Assembly: GCA_013396995.1 (NCBI GenBank)
Contig: VWZP01002845.1
Location: 6,285,655-6,349,654, forward strand
Source of the DNA: Dicaeum eximium
Lineage: Eukaryota; Chordata; Aves; Passeriformes; Dicaeidae
Reading direction: 5' to 3'
Length of the DNA stretch: 64,000 nucleotides
Shown in pieces: positions 1-13,340 of this stretch. Positions within the stretch are counted from its first letter, which is position 1; each line of letters opens with the position of its first letter. The translations under genes were made by a program, and so were the position numbers. The notes under the pieces are model-generated. The model searched no databases and was not told the origin of the DNA. It saw only the letters and a program-made list of their open reading frames with translations.

Positions 1-729
1 CAATTCACCACCAATGTAATAAGTTTTTAACATTTAGTTTTTTAGTTTCTGAAGCTCAATTGTGTGACTTCTGATGCTCCATTTCTGAGGCTTTGTGAAT
101 AGTCCAGAGATGGCTATACTACTGATCTTTTTCTTTAGTATCACTCTAGTAGATCTTGCCAACTTTCCAACTGAAACACAGTTTAATAAAATACAACCAT
201 GAATGTAGATTTTTGGTTTTGTCTTTGTTCCTGAAGTGTGTTGTAATTTCAGATTATGTAGGTGTCAGATAAGCTTCTCCTTTGCTCAGTGATTTCAGTT
301 CTGTCTTGACTCCACATAATGTTGCATATTCTTTGAACTTTGACCTCTTCTGGCTGGTTAGGCTTTTTTTTTCACTTGGTCTTTTGCATGGTCAGATGGT
401 CCATGTAAATTTGCACAAGGCAGTTGAAAGTCTGACTGAAACTGAAGTGGTGTTATATCAGGGGAAATATTAATTCAGGAAGAAGCACTTTGCCAATAAT
501 CAGGATTCACCTCCCATGAAGTCAAACCAAGGTGAGATCTGACCTTTTATTTGAAGGAGGAAAAGGCTAGTAAATGTTCTCACTGTGTTGCCAATTAATA
601 AATGTTTTTAAGACAAATAATCTGCACTACAAAGATTTTCTTTTCAGTGGGTGTTTCCAGAGCCAGAAGAAACTCCAGTAGCTAAGGTTTCTGCTATAAT
701 ACACAAGGTGTATCAGGTGTTCTGAAATA

Positions 730-1406
730 ATCCTAGCATCAAAGAATGGCCTTGGAAGGGGCCTTAAAGGTTATCTAGTTCCAATCTCCCAGCTGAGGAT
801 GGGGACACCTTTCACTAAACCAGGTTGCTCAGAGCCCCATCCAATCTGGCCTTAAAACACTTCCAGGAATGGAACATCCTCTCTCAACATATCTGTTCCA
901 ATGCCTCGCCACCCTCACAGTAAATAATTTCTGTAAAGAATCCTGACATCTAATTTAAACCTGCATTCTTTCAGTTAGAAGCCATTCCCCCATTGCCCTG
1001 TCACTACAAGCTCTTGCAAGTAGTCTGTCTCTCCTTCTGTCTTGTAAGCTCCCTTCAGAGACTGGAAGGCTGCAGTTAGGTCACTCTGAAGGCTTCTTTT
1101 TTCCAGGCTCAACAATCCCAGTTCTCTCAGCCTTTCCTCGCAGGAGAGGAGCTCTGTCCCTCTAAAAATCCTGGTGTCCCCCCTGTGGACTCACTCCAAC
1201 AGGTCCCTGTCCTCCCTGTGCTGGGACCCCAGAGCTGATGCAGCCCTGCAGGTGGGGTCTCACCAGAGCAGAGCAGAGGGGCAGAATCCCCTCCCTGGCC
1301 CTGCTGCCCACGCTGCTTCAGATGCAGCCCAGGACACCACTGGCTTTCTGGGCTGTGAGAGCACGTTGCTGGGTCTTTGCACCCCCAAGTCCTTGTTTAT
1401 CAGGGA
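730..1406 (-). mobile_element. CR1 LINE fragment, 3' end, antisense to ATP8A2
   Basis: On the + strand this reads as the reverse complement of a CR1 3' end. It begins with a degenerate ATCATAGAAT-like tail (atcctagcatcaaagaatgg). Hallmark phrases follow: ggaaggggccttaaagg, accaggttgctcagagcccc, actggaaggctgc, caggtggggtctcaccagag and gggctgtgagagcacgttgc. About 680 bases survive, 5'-truncated as is usual for CR1, with many substitutions. The open frames over 1174-1458 on the + strand are antisense to this element and are not genes. Confidence 0.93.
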
Positions 1407-2796
1407 GTACACCTTATTTGACCTTCATGTCTTGAAGCAATTTATTTATGGAATGTAATTTCTGCTGTGGTCAAACCCTTACTTTGTGTTTGAGTCACCC
1501 TTCTGTTGATTATTTGTCTCACACATGAATCTATCCTGCAGCCTTTTCCTTCCAAAGGCACCTGAAGGGGCACTTGGAACATCTCTTCTCTATCCACCTT
1601 CTTAGTTCAGTAAAACGTGAGTGAACCTGAACTGCTGCCAAGATGGGATCTCCTGCCAAACTTCTTTAAGTATAGCCAGCATATTCCAAAGTTTAAGAAG
1701 ACTGCTGTTAGGATTTGAGGCTAGAATGATAGAGTTTAAAAGTCACTTTGTTATACCGAGACAGTATGATGAGTGGTGAGGAATCTGCCAGGAGAACAGT
1801 ACTGTGTCCCTGGAAATGAATCATCTTTCATCCCTTGCTAGGACATGCTGCTGATATCAGCATGCCTTGTTCTCACTGTTTTCATCATCTTTTCTGACCA
1901 GGGTTTGAAAAGGAGATAAATACCTGGCTTTTATACACGCTAGATCCTTTTATTGATACTTTTGATGGATTCAGAAGCTCAATTGCAGTGAGTGCACATT
2001 GCCTTAAGGGGTTCTTGGCCTCTTGTGTCATGGTCCTCCTATCAATCTTCATATCGTTTATGAATAAATATATTGGTGAGAAATTGGGCCATGCTAAGAG
2101 CCCTCTGGAGAGGGACAGTCACTATCTCTGAGCATGAATTCATGCCATCGTTTGAACTCTGGACTGGGCTGAATTGCAGCCCAGACTCTTGGGAGGTGCA
2201 TGAATTCCAGCATGATTAAGAGGAGAAGCCTGAAGACAAGTCAGTAGCCTGTGGTGCAGAAAGTAAGCAAGCAGGTCATCAGGTTTTACAAACCTAGACA
2301 AATTGCTGAGCCTATTTTTTCTGTGCAGCTTAGACACGGCCATTACCTCTAAATAGGAGATTCTTTTTTAGGTCACAGGGTGTGTTTAAGAGTGTTACTG
2401 CATTTTGATAGTTTGACAGAGTAATTCTACCTGTTGGCTTCCATACATTTCGCTTAGTTCCAGTGCTTCTCAAGTAGAGATGGGTACTGTTCTATATTGC
2501 AGAGTAAGGGCGGTGTTGCAGAATGTAGTTACTGAATCTGCTGATGGTGCCCCAAACTGGAGAAGCACTTCTTTCTCAGTAGCTGTAAGAGCAGTACAAT
2601 ACAAAGAGGAACACATCATACTTGGAACCAAGTCTCTGGAACACTTCTAAAATCACAGTAGAAGGTAGGAGCTTACTCCTTAGCAGCTGGATCAGTTTGC
2701 CTGGGAGATCAGAATGCCTACTGCATCATTCTGTACAGAGTAGTACATCCTTCTGTTAATTACTTGTAGTTTTGAATCCCATATAGCCATTTCATG

Positions 2797-2915
2797 GTAT
2801 CCTATAATACCCTGAGCTGGAAGGGACCCACAGGGATTATCGAGTCTAGCTCCTGGCCCTGCACAGGACAACCCCAAGAATCACACCAAGAGCCTTGTCC
2901 AAAAGCTTCTTGAAC
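2797..2915 (-). mobile_element. Short CR1 LINE 3' fragment
   Basis: The + strand contains gagctggaagggaccca, gattatcgagtctagctcc, ctggccctgcacaggacaac and ccaagagccttgtcc, all phrases of an antisense avian CR1 3' end. About 120 bases remain. The left end carries a degenerate tail (tcctataataccc). Confidence 0.9.
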
Positions 2916-4365
2916 ATTTAATTTTTCATGTGAGATTTTTATTGACAGTTGTTAAGTATAATGATTGAATGGCACTGTTTCTTGCAGAAGCTTTGCTCTA
3001 GCTGCAGCTGTCCTTTTTGGGCTGTGTTTAACTGAGATAGTCTGTGTTAATTTTGAATTGGAAAAAAACATCTTATGCTTAGTTTTTTTTGTAAAACCTG
3101 GGAATACTTTCAAATATACTTAAAAAGTGATATCGTTTCTGCTCCAAAAATTAAAACTCTGAGGGCCTTTCCCCTGCCTTATCCTTTTGCAGACATGACC
3201 TAATTAAAGTAATGTAAAGATTCTTGTTTAAAAAAATCCTCTGTATAAATGCAAATAACTGAGAATGAAAGGATTTAGCTGGCTTATTGTGAAAAGACAC
3301 AGACCTAGTGAGTCCTAAGTCAGTAACCCTTTCATCTCTGTACTCTACACTTTAGGTGTAACTTCCTAGACTTCATGTCATCTAGCTGACATCTTGCCCT
3401 GGAAGAAAAGGGGAATAGAGCAAGAGCAGAGATGGGATGAGGACAGCAGGCAAACAGCCATGTGTCTGTCTCTCACAAGCAAGCTTCTACACAGGAAGTT
3501 TCCACCCTCAGGGGTGACTTTAAATAAAACGTGAGGGATGTGGGGTAGGGGGGCATGTTGTGTTTGATTTGGGGTTTTTGGTATTGGGTTTTCTTTTCCT
3601 GGGATATGAACTATTAAGTCTAATACAGTTGGTTTGCAGTGAATTTTGATACAGGGAGTGCTCTTCCAGATAGTTTGCACATTGTGTAATGTTGATCATG
3701 ATTTGTAACAAGCCTTCATTTCTTCTCAAGGGCCTTCAATTGATATCCTCTCTAGCTGCATGACACCCATCAGTATAAGGCCCTGAATGGGGGACCATAT
3801 AGCTTTTATCTTTCTTTTTCTGGTAATCAGTCAGAGCTGCAAAAGGCAGCACAGTCCTAATGCCTGATTGACTCAGTCCTGCAGGCTGCCTAGGATTGAG
3901 GAGCTGCAGCCCTTGGTGCAGGGTCGAGCAGTTCCTCACTGGTGCTGGGCTGGATGAGTGCACCTGTCACTGGAGGTGGTTCTGTGCTATTGTGGCTCTG
4001 GAATTGTTGTGGTTGAGCATGGTGCTTGCCTTGCTTGGCATTTTTCACTGTTATCCCTGATTCTGTGCTGTGGAGAGATGTGGGGACAGCAGTGACCTCT
4101 AGCTGGTTGGTGCACTGACATTCCATAAGGTTGTGTAGGTCTTCTGCAGCAGAGCTGATCATATCCATAAATGCATCTACACAAGTGGGAGAAATAGCTC
4201 TACTGTAAGAGAACCCATGCAAATTTTCACAGTTTTTTAAAAAATACTGTGATTTTTTTTGGTTTACAAATTTATTTATATCATGCTTTTCATAGCAAAG
4301 AGGCAAATATCTCATTACCTCTTTTATGCTTGTCTTTGGGGCATCTGTTGTTGTTTCAGGCTAGA

Positions 4366-4425
4366 GCTAACAGGTAAAACCTCAGGAAAAATAGGAAAGA
4401 GTTAACATGTAAAACCTCAGGAAAC
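4366..4425 (+). repeat. Local direct repeat of about 22 bases
   Basis: The phrase taacaggtaaaacctcagga at 4368 recurs as taacatgtaaaacctcagga at 4402, a 34-base period with one mismatch in 20. It is a small segmental duplication in intron, with no known function. Confidence 0.8.
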
Positions 4426-7400
4426 CACTACTTCAGTGTTTCCAGAAGTAAAAGAAAGAATTATTTGGATGCCAAAGAAAATAACTTTTTCCTTTTAAAA
4501 ATAAGGATTTCTAATAGAAATAATTGAGTCCCATGGCAAATCTGAATTATTCAATCAGGATTGCTTAATTTGATCTTTAAAACCATTTCCCTTCCACTTG
4601 CCAACTGTCAGACAGAGAAATACTGGTGATTTTTAAAGGAAAAGTGAGCAAGACCCTAACTCAGGACAAAAAGGGCTGAAGAACTAAATTCAACACTGTG
4701 GAATTTGTGTGCTTGAAATTTCCTTGATTAGCTTATTTGTATTTTTGCCATTGTTATCAGAATAAGGATGTTATCAACAGAAAATCAGGAAGCTTGAGAA
4801 ATAAGCACATGTTCTTTGCTCTGAATTCTGGCTTTCCAGATTCATCTTGATAGAATAGAAGTGTTCTATTTTTTTCATGTTATGAGGAAAATACACTGTG
4901 AAAAATTGAAACCGTGTGAATTAATGACACTTTAACAAATTATAAGGTTTCATAAATGAGCTTACTGGTTAAACCCCAGAGTCATGATCTGTGGAGCAAA
5001 AATGGCCTGTTGCTTTAAAAGTGTCTCAGAGCAGGTTACATTCAGTGTCTGCAAATGATAATTTCTCTAGCTGAAAATAGGTTACTAGTGACATACTCAA
5101 GGGGACTGATCTTTTTAATAATACATATATAAATAATTTGAATGAGAATATCAGATCTAAGACTGTAGTAAATGTTAGCTGATTATACTGAATTTAGAGG
5201 AAGGGAATAGCAAACATTTCAGAATTTATGTAACCCTATTCAGAGGGATTTGGGATCTTTTAAGTGTCTGAGTCAATTCAGTGGAAAACGTACTTTAATG
5301 CAAACAGATGTAAAACAATGAGTCTAGTGGCAGCCACAAAAAACAGAGTATGCATTAAACAGAACAGTCATGAAGTTCACTGACCAGACACAAAATTAGG
5401 GTTTACTTCACATCTGTGTACCTGGGAATACAAGCTTGGTATAGCTGTGCAGGAGAAAGTCAGAGGAGGGGGTTAATGCTAAGAGAGGGAGAGAAAAAGA
5501 AAAGTGCATTACAAATCTGATTGTACAGTGTGTTGCTGGATCACAGGAAAGGCAGATTTCAGTCAGATGACACACATGCAACTGAAAAAACCTCCAAGAG
5601 TGAGCTCCCAGGATTTGGCTGAAGGGCTTTGTTTCAGTAGGGGTTTCAGTGTGGTAGGGCTGAAGGAACAGCTGGAGTCCAAGTCATCCATTTTTTTAAT
5701 AAGGGAGAAGAGCTCTAGGCAGGTGGGTTTGGGTTTTATTTTGGTGGGTGTTTTTTCTTCCTGTTTTGAACCTCTGACTTGGTAATTCTGAACCATGAAA
5801 ACAATACCTGGAGGACTTTGAAAAGGAGAGGCTGAAGTGGATCCCAGTGGGTGTTTCCTCAGGGTGATAGTGTGACAGTGAATCTAGAAGAATGCTTAGA
5901 ACAGCAGTAGAAGCAGCAGAAATACCAAAGGAATCAAAAGCTCAACAGTAGGAAGCACAAGAGTTGATTCAAGTGTGCTGAGGATCAAAGAGGAAGATTC
6001 TTCGTTGTTGCCATTTTCAGTGTGATTTCCAATGACAGCACTTTGCCCTAAAGAATTCAAGTTCAAATGGCATCACAAGTATCAAGGAAAAGGAGCTGGA
6101 AGTGTGAAGCAAACACGCAATTGGACGAGTCTGTGAGAAGGTGCCTAATCCAAGATAATTTAATATGATAAACCTAAGGTGGAAGGCTGTTTTCAGGGCA
6201 TCAAAAATGTGTTTATTAATACTGAATGAGTATGTAATGTATTACTTCAGTAGTCTATGACAGAGAAGGAAGACAGTGTTGACTCAGCCATCTGAGATGT
6301 AGAGCCATGCTTCAAGATATGCCCAAAGCAGGCAGCTTCTGTTTTGATGGTAGGTGGCCAACATGTACAGTAGTAGCTGATAAAAAAGGAGTTTTGATTC
6401 ATCCCCCCTTTACTCTGAGCTGACCTACCTGTCTTAGAACTGTGGCAAGTGCAATGGTTCCTGAGAGGACTCTGAAAGAGGGAGAGGGATTTTTGTGTTG
6501 GGATTGTCTCTTTTGGTACAGGTAGATCATCTTGAGGTGGAGAGGAAAGCCAAGCTCTGGACGAGAGCTGTGCTGTCTATGGCTTGCATTCTTGGTGCAT
6601 CCAAACCAGCTTCACTTTATCCTTGCCCCTGTTGCAGCAAATACCACTGCTATGTCTGCCTGGCCATGTTTTACTCCATGTTAGTCCATTAGTCTCATCT
6701 TCCTCTGATTCTTCTTTCTTCCTCACTTCCTGAGATATTCTTGGGGACATTATTGCTCTGGGATTTTAATTTCTGACTTGATCTGAAACCGTAGGTTATT
6801 CATGATCTTGGGAAAGTAAGGCTTTTGTCCCACTAGAGAGCATATATAGGATATAAACTTAAAAGATCCAAACCCTGGGCCAGAACATTGATAGAGGGTG
6901 GGATTGTGTGGTGCTGAGAATCATAGCTCTTATGAAGAGCAGTGCAAGGAAATCTGGTGAACCAAAATCCCAAAGGTGGGTGTAAAAAGATAGGGAATAG
7001 GATTTCATTCCCACAGCCAAATAAATTGTGGTTTGGTTTAAAGATGCATCTACAAACTGGTATTGAGCTTTGCTAAAGTGGAGCTGATTATCTGTTGCAA
7101 TTATAGTAATGTTTATGTAGCCATAAAAGGGTTTGGAGCAAGTGTCTTTTTACAGTCTTGTCTGCCACATAAAATTTAGAAACAGGATTTGATATATCAA
7201 AGGAACTTTAGCAAGAAATAGTACATGCTTGTGGTGAAAGGAGGAAGTTGGTTGCAGATCATGGCAGATCTTTGGGTCACCTCAGCAGGCACCAGAGAAA
7301 GCAGAGGCTGTGGGGACAGGAGGGGGGGAAGTCTGTGGAAGAGTACACCTTCTAATGACACTGGGCTTTGCCCAGTACTGTGCATCTGTAAAAATGAGGT

Positions 7401-10400
7401 TGTCTTTTCTGTTTTAAAATAGAAGTAGTTCTTAGGATTTTCCCACTAGAACTCATCACAGTTGTATGGTGTGTGTACACTAGTCTCATTTATGAACTCA
7501 GTCACAAGTACAAACTTCACAGATGCAGAATGCATTTGTGAACAAGAGTCCTTCCTCTGATCATTTCCTTTCTGTATTCTACATTTGGTCTTCATTGCCT
7601 ATCCAGTGAATTTAGTGGAAAATCTGCCATTGACTCTGGGAGCTCAGACCCTTGAGTCTTCATGCTTCTGGTTATTTCCAGTCTTTTATTTAACTAATAA
7701 GAATTACAGAAATGCTTCTCTTACAAAAATACTCTTTCTGGCAGCAACAAGATATATTTCCCCTGAGAGCAATTTTTGCTATATTGCTGTTGCTTTCTGA
7801 TCCTTAACAGCAAAATCCTGGTTGAGCCCCTCATGCAACTAACTAGTCTCTGGGTTTATAGGCTATGGCATGGCCAAGGACTGCCTTGCTGCTTTTATTA
7901 AAAGGTGAGTGCGGGGTGGTAGGGCTGTAGAAATGTAGTTTTCTAAAATGCATATCTCTAAAATTGGCATACAGACGTTTTACACAAAATAAGTGCATTT
8001 TAAAGGTGATCTAATCTTCTGCACAGTCAATGGCATGAAAAGGAACAGAAGCCATACAAGTTTTCTCTTTTACTGAGGGGAGTGTTTTGGGCCCTTCCAT
8101 CGTGTAACTTTACACCTAGAGATGGGAGCAGGGTAGCAGCAAAAGCTGTTCATATCAGGTTGTAGATAAGGGTGTCGCAGGAACCTTTTGCCCCCTTGGG
8201 TGTCTTGTAACAGCCTTTCATAGCAGCTGTTCCATTTTAAGGATGAGTGCACATAACAAATTCCAGACATCCCATGGCCGGTGCAGTTGCTGAATGGTGA
8301 GTTTAGGCTTCACTTGGTACGAGCCTTGAGAGGGCTGAGACATAGCTGTCAGGGCTTATTGTTCAGCCTACAAGATCTAAATAAAGAAAACATTTCAAAT
8401 TCCAGTTGACACTGTTGTTTTACGAGACAGAAGTAAACATAGAGCACATATGTTCTTAAACTAGTTGTATCCCTATTGCAAGTTTATGTTTTAACTGTGG
8501 GCCTAATAATAAGATGATCTCAGGTTTATATCTTTATTACCTCAGACAGTTAAACAAAGGAATTTGAAAAGCAGATTTAGGCAGTGACCAGAAATAAATG
8601 AATATTCATTGTTGAGGATAAATTGACCTGTATGCTTTTCTTCCTAAATTGTCTTCAATCTCTCAGTTCTATTTGAGAGCTTGAAGCGTAACTAATGTTC
8701 CTTTTCTGAAGTATGCTTTTAATAACTCAACTTCTGCTTGTATTAGTAGTTTATATGTTTATTACTACAAATAGCTGCTAGTGGAAAGTTGGCTTTTCAT
8801 CATTACTTAAAATAACTTTGGAGAGAAAACCCCAACTATACATTTGAGATAGAATACTAAAATTCACAAGAATCAAAGGACAGCCTCAGCCTTAAGATTT
8901 ATTAGAAAATTTAACTGACACCTACTAGTGTTTTTTCCTATAACTTTTTACTCATTTGTAAGCAGCTGTGTTTATTCTTTTAGAAGCTCTTGTATATATG
9001 ATTCCTTCAGTTTGGAGGGATTTTTTAAAAATAGGACTTTGCTTTTGTGCTGGGAAAAAAAGAATTCTAAACATTCCCCAAAATAAACAAAAAAGCTGCA
9101 GAAGGAATGCGTGGAATGACTGTCACATATACTGGTAGAGAAGCAGAGATATTACGTATTGCAGCAAAACAACACATTCACTTGTGACATGAAGATTCAT
9201 TTCAAGAAAATAAATGTACTAAATGTTGATTGAATTTTCCCATCTCCTTACCCAGCCAAACTGGTCAGGAAACTGCATCTGTGACTTTGTCTGTGATGGT
9301 TCATCTGTGGATGGATTTCAGTGTTTTCCAGGGAGTTGCACCCCGCCTTGATTCCTGTCCAACTATAAATCTTCACAATGCATGCAGCTACTTCTGAAGT
9401 GTGTCCAAAGTGTGTTGCTGTCTGACCAAATGGTAGCGTAGCTCTCCCAAGAGAAAGAACACATTGTTTTTGCAGTTTTAAATAGACTTGAAAGTGTAGT
9501 TGTGGTTATTCAGCTATTGAATTACTTTCTCAAGTGTGTTAGGAAGTATCCTTGATGGTAGGGAGTACAGAGTGTGTAGTTATTTGAGCTACTTTTCAAA
9601 TGTCAGTATCAAAGTGTACTTCAAGTCAAAGGGTTGTAATCGTTTGCTGTGAGAATTATTCTCTATGCAATATAGAGAAACTGAGCGTGGTTTGTCAGTA
9701 CAAGATACTTGTGTGCATGTATCAGACTGCAAAGGTACAAAGAAATAATACAGGTTGAGGTTAACTGCACATACATATAATGGTGTCAAAGTATAACATC
9801 TTAAACTCTCCCAAGAGAAAATAAGCAAACATGCTGAAGACTAATGGTCTGATTTTTTTCCTCCACTCCCCTGTGAGGCAGTCTAGGGTTATAAAGTTTT
9901 GATGATTTATTTCCTCCTCCTCCTTTCTTTTTCTGCTGTTCATTATGTTCTCCATCCTTTTCGTGTTATTGTCATCTTCCTGCCCTGCTTCTTCCCCACA
10001 CTGAGCTAAGAAAAAAAGAACCTGTAAAGTAGTTTAAAAGCTGGTCAAAACCAGTAGTTCACCCCATCCTACACTTTTTTCAGCTTTTGTTTCATAGTAA
10101 AAAAAGTCTGTTTCAGCCCCTACCCAATTAAGCTTTGTTGTTCTGGTGCTGAAGTTCTTTCCACTTTTAAGAGCTTTGTTCCAGGTATAGATGGATTGTT
10201 CTAGGAACAACCTAAGGCAAGTTAAGTAGCATGCACTGATAATCAGATATAAATAAATGTAGATGGAATTTGCGTAAGAATTACCACCTATATCATCATT
10301 GTTCCTTGGCCTAATTAACTGGGGTGTACTCCTATAGAATACAGATTAGGGTTTCTGTAGGTGATTCCCTGGGGACTTCTGCAGATATTCAGGTATGAGA

Positions 10401-12149
10401 CTGTAGTTCCCTTTCCAAGGTTATGGTCATTACCAGTGTACTGCACCAGCTCCTGCAAACTGTAGGTGGTGACTGGTTTTTTTCTCTGAATTTCTGACGT
10501 GGCTTGTTCCATCCTGTATGCTGCGTCTTGGAAGGAGGAAAAAAGTACCCTTGTGTCAATAATATTTCTATACACAGATAAATTTCCTAAGGTAGGATAT
10601 TGCTTCCCATGGCACCTGTCTTAGGCAACCTCTGGAGAAGTTACAGGGGCCTTTTTCCTACTTTGAAATGTTTCAAGGCTGAAGAAAAAAGAGCACTCAG
10701 ATACTGTCAGGTTGTTAGTACTGACCAAACATATGACTGTAGCACATTGGTGATCTTTAGAATTGAGAACAATTCATGTTTGCAGTTCTGTGGTTCAGCT
10801 GAATCAGCTCTCTGGGAATGAGCACAGTGGTGGCTGTCTTTGCCTTTTTTGCCAGACTCTGCTCTATAGAGACTTCACCACTGGGGAAGTCATAAGTTTG
10901 TGTCTGTCTGTACAACAAGGATCTTTGTTTGTGGTACGCTAACTGAGAGCTAAAAGGAGCTATACACTTGTTTCATGGTTAAGCAGTCCATAGATCACAA
11001 AATGAGAAACACTGACCTAGCAAATGACATGCATGGAGGGCTTTTATTTCATTTTGGCCTTTTGTTTCCAAATTAGGTGGACATTAAAAGTATTGAGCTT
11101 GTGTAGAGTTGAAGTTGTCATTCCAGCTCAGCACAGTGCCTTGTGAAAGATGTGCATGCATCAGTTATACCTAGAGATGTTAAGTATGCTGGCAACATCT
11201 CGAGAGTCTTTAATTAACAGGGCTCAGTAGAACATCAGCTTGTCAGTGATGAGGTCATATCGTATCGAGCCTCATGAGTCTGAGAAAGTTTAGTAGCTAG
11301 GCTGAGCATGCTACAATACCTAATGACTTCATTTTCTGGGGACAAGTTTGGCTCCCTGATGTTTTAGTCTCTCATTATCAGGAGGTTGAAGAAAACCGAA
11401 ATTTTGGAGGCTGTATTTGAATGCAGCACAGTGAAATAGGAAATACTCACAAAATAGTATAATTGCTTAACCTCTGCGGTGACTTACCAGCTGCATTCTC
11501 TCCCAGATATTGTACAGTGATAATTTTTTTTCAATACTGAATTAAAACTGGAAAAAAAAATCAGCTAGCATTACCCTCTGTCTTCTCTGTTTTCCTCCTC
11601 CTTTTTTCTTGTTACCCTAACCCAAAGCAGATTAACTTTTCAAAAATAAAAATCTTATGTTCTGCATGGAGTAGGACAGCTTGTCTGTGATATGCATCAG
11701 GTCATTGTCACACCAAAGTACATTTTCCTCCATCTTTACTCAGTGCCCTACAACCCCTGGAACTTGAATTTTGGTTGGCACAAAAGAGGAGGAACTGTTT
11801 TTGTTTTACTCGTTTTTTCCTGAAGCAGGAAAAGCTAATTTTACTTTGTCAGTAGCGATGGTTCTAACTTTTTAACACTCTTGAAAGAACACAAGAGGTG
11901 GATATTACAAGGTACCTAATGTTAGTTGTGTGTTGCAGTTTGAGCCAATAGTTGTGTGGAAGAGCTCTCTTACTGGGATGAATGATGGGAAACAAAGTGT
12001 CAGCAGTACCCTGACAGAATTTGCTATGGGTTCAGTGCGGGGTTATTTACGCAAAGTTTGTAGGGCTGTGTTTCCTACAGTAGTTATAGCTGATGTCATT
12101 GCACCCTCTTAGCTTTGAGAAGTGGATGTTCATATTCCTTCCATAAAGA

Positions 12150-12860
12150 CAGCATTAAAAGAATAATCTTGAACACCGATATCCCCAAATATTACATATT
12201 AGCATTAAATGAGCTTATAATAATAATGAGAAAACGTTTAGGAATCACGACCTTTAGAATCATTTGAACAGTCTGCTTTCTGTCAATTTTTGCCTTTTAG
12301 AAAGTGCTAATTCCTGTTAAGTCCGCATGAGAGATTTGTTTAATGAGCAGATTAAATGGGTGATTATATGTCTTTTTAAAATAGTTTTTGTGGATGGGCT
12401 TCATGATGCCACTCTCCCATTTGGCACAGCAACATAGAGCAGTCTTTTTAATTACCTCAGCGGGGTCACTGGGACCCAAGCTGTTTGCTTTATTAAACCC
12501 TGATGGTGCCTTTGGAGCAGCTCCCTCTAAACTCTGCTGTCACAATTGTATCTAAATTAGCATCTGAGTGACCCTCTTTTCAGGCTTTCCAAACCCCAGC
12601 TGACAGGGATTGCCAAAAGATGCTAATTGCTTGGGCCGACTAGGAACAAGGGCTTGCCAAGATAACAAAAGGACTAATGTTTCTTTCAATATGCATCTAG
12701 ATTCACTTAAGTACCTCTTTTAATTACCAAGAATTATTGTAATGCCCAGTCAATGGAATAATTGACCCTCAACAGCGAGAGCTTATTATGTAATAAATAA
12801 TGGCGTCAGCCTTGTCAGAGTAGCAGGTACCGAGGTGATTTGCTGGACTGAAAAGGCTTT
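12150..12860. promoter_or_regulatory. Candidate conserved non-coding enhancer
   Basis: This is a repeat-free block with a texture typical of vertebrate conserved enhancers. It has many homeodomain cores, including TAATTA at 12449-12454 and 12721-12726, plus CAATTG/AATTG-like words. It also has a POU/octamer-like ATGCTAAT at 12620-12627, a palindromic ATGCAT near 12701, and attattgtaatg. No open reading frame or simple repeat explains it. Conservation cannot be seen from one sequence, so this is an inference from composition only. Confidence 0.35.
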
Positions 12861-13252
12861 TCTCAGCAAGGGCTCTGGGATAGACCAAGGCATCCCAGTG
12901 GGAGTCCAGCAGAGGGGACTAATTTGAGTTTAACTGAGAGGAAATGCACTAAAAGCTTTTAGACTTATCCTTATGATGACAAAGGAGGGAATAAAAAGGA
13001 TTGGATTGGTAGTTTGGCAGCTTACATCGAGGGAATGTCTCACTGATGAAGCAGACAGTCGAGCGTTGTGCAGCTACTTCTTGTCTGCGGTGTTTTTAAG
13101 AGCATGTTTTCATCAGGACTGCTGGGGGATAGTTAAGAGGGGGTTTACTGCCTTAAACCTAATTTATATCTCTGTCTCAGCACTCCTTATGTTTGTTGTA
13201 CTTGCACAAGGATAAATGACATTATTAGAAGCAAGAAATTTATACATGTGAG

Positions 13253-13340
13253 GTTTTTTGTTTTGGTTTTGTTTGTTTGGGTTTTTTTTGGTTTGTGGGG
13301 TTTTTTTGGGGTATTTGTTGTTGGTTTTTTGGTTTTTTTT
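13253..13340 (+). repeat. G/T-only low-complexity tract
   Basis: Nearly 90 bases consist almost solely of G and T (T runs of 3-8 broken by G pairs to quadruplets), with single exceptions. The transcript of ATP8A2 would be G/U-rich here. Apparent open frames on both strands (13164-13476) come from this composition and are not genes. Confidence 0.9.

Larger units (their letters stand above)
1407..12149. other. Intron sequence, little recognised
   Basis: Apart from the CR1 fragment at 2797-2915 and the direct repeat near 4366, I see no genes or named repeats. A 141-codon minus-strand frame at 3890-4315 has no recognised domain and is discussed as a finding. The rest is moderately AT-rich sequence with stop codons in all frames. 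Confidence 0.6.

Noticed and set aside
1174..1458. Two overlapping + strand frames of 65-94 codons
   Set aside because: They lie inside the antisense CR1 fragment at 730-1406 and have no independent coding evidence.
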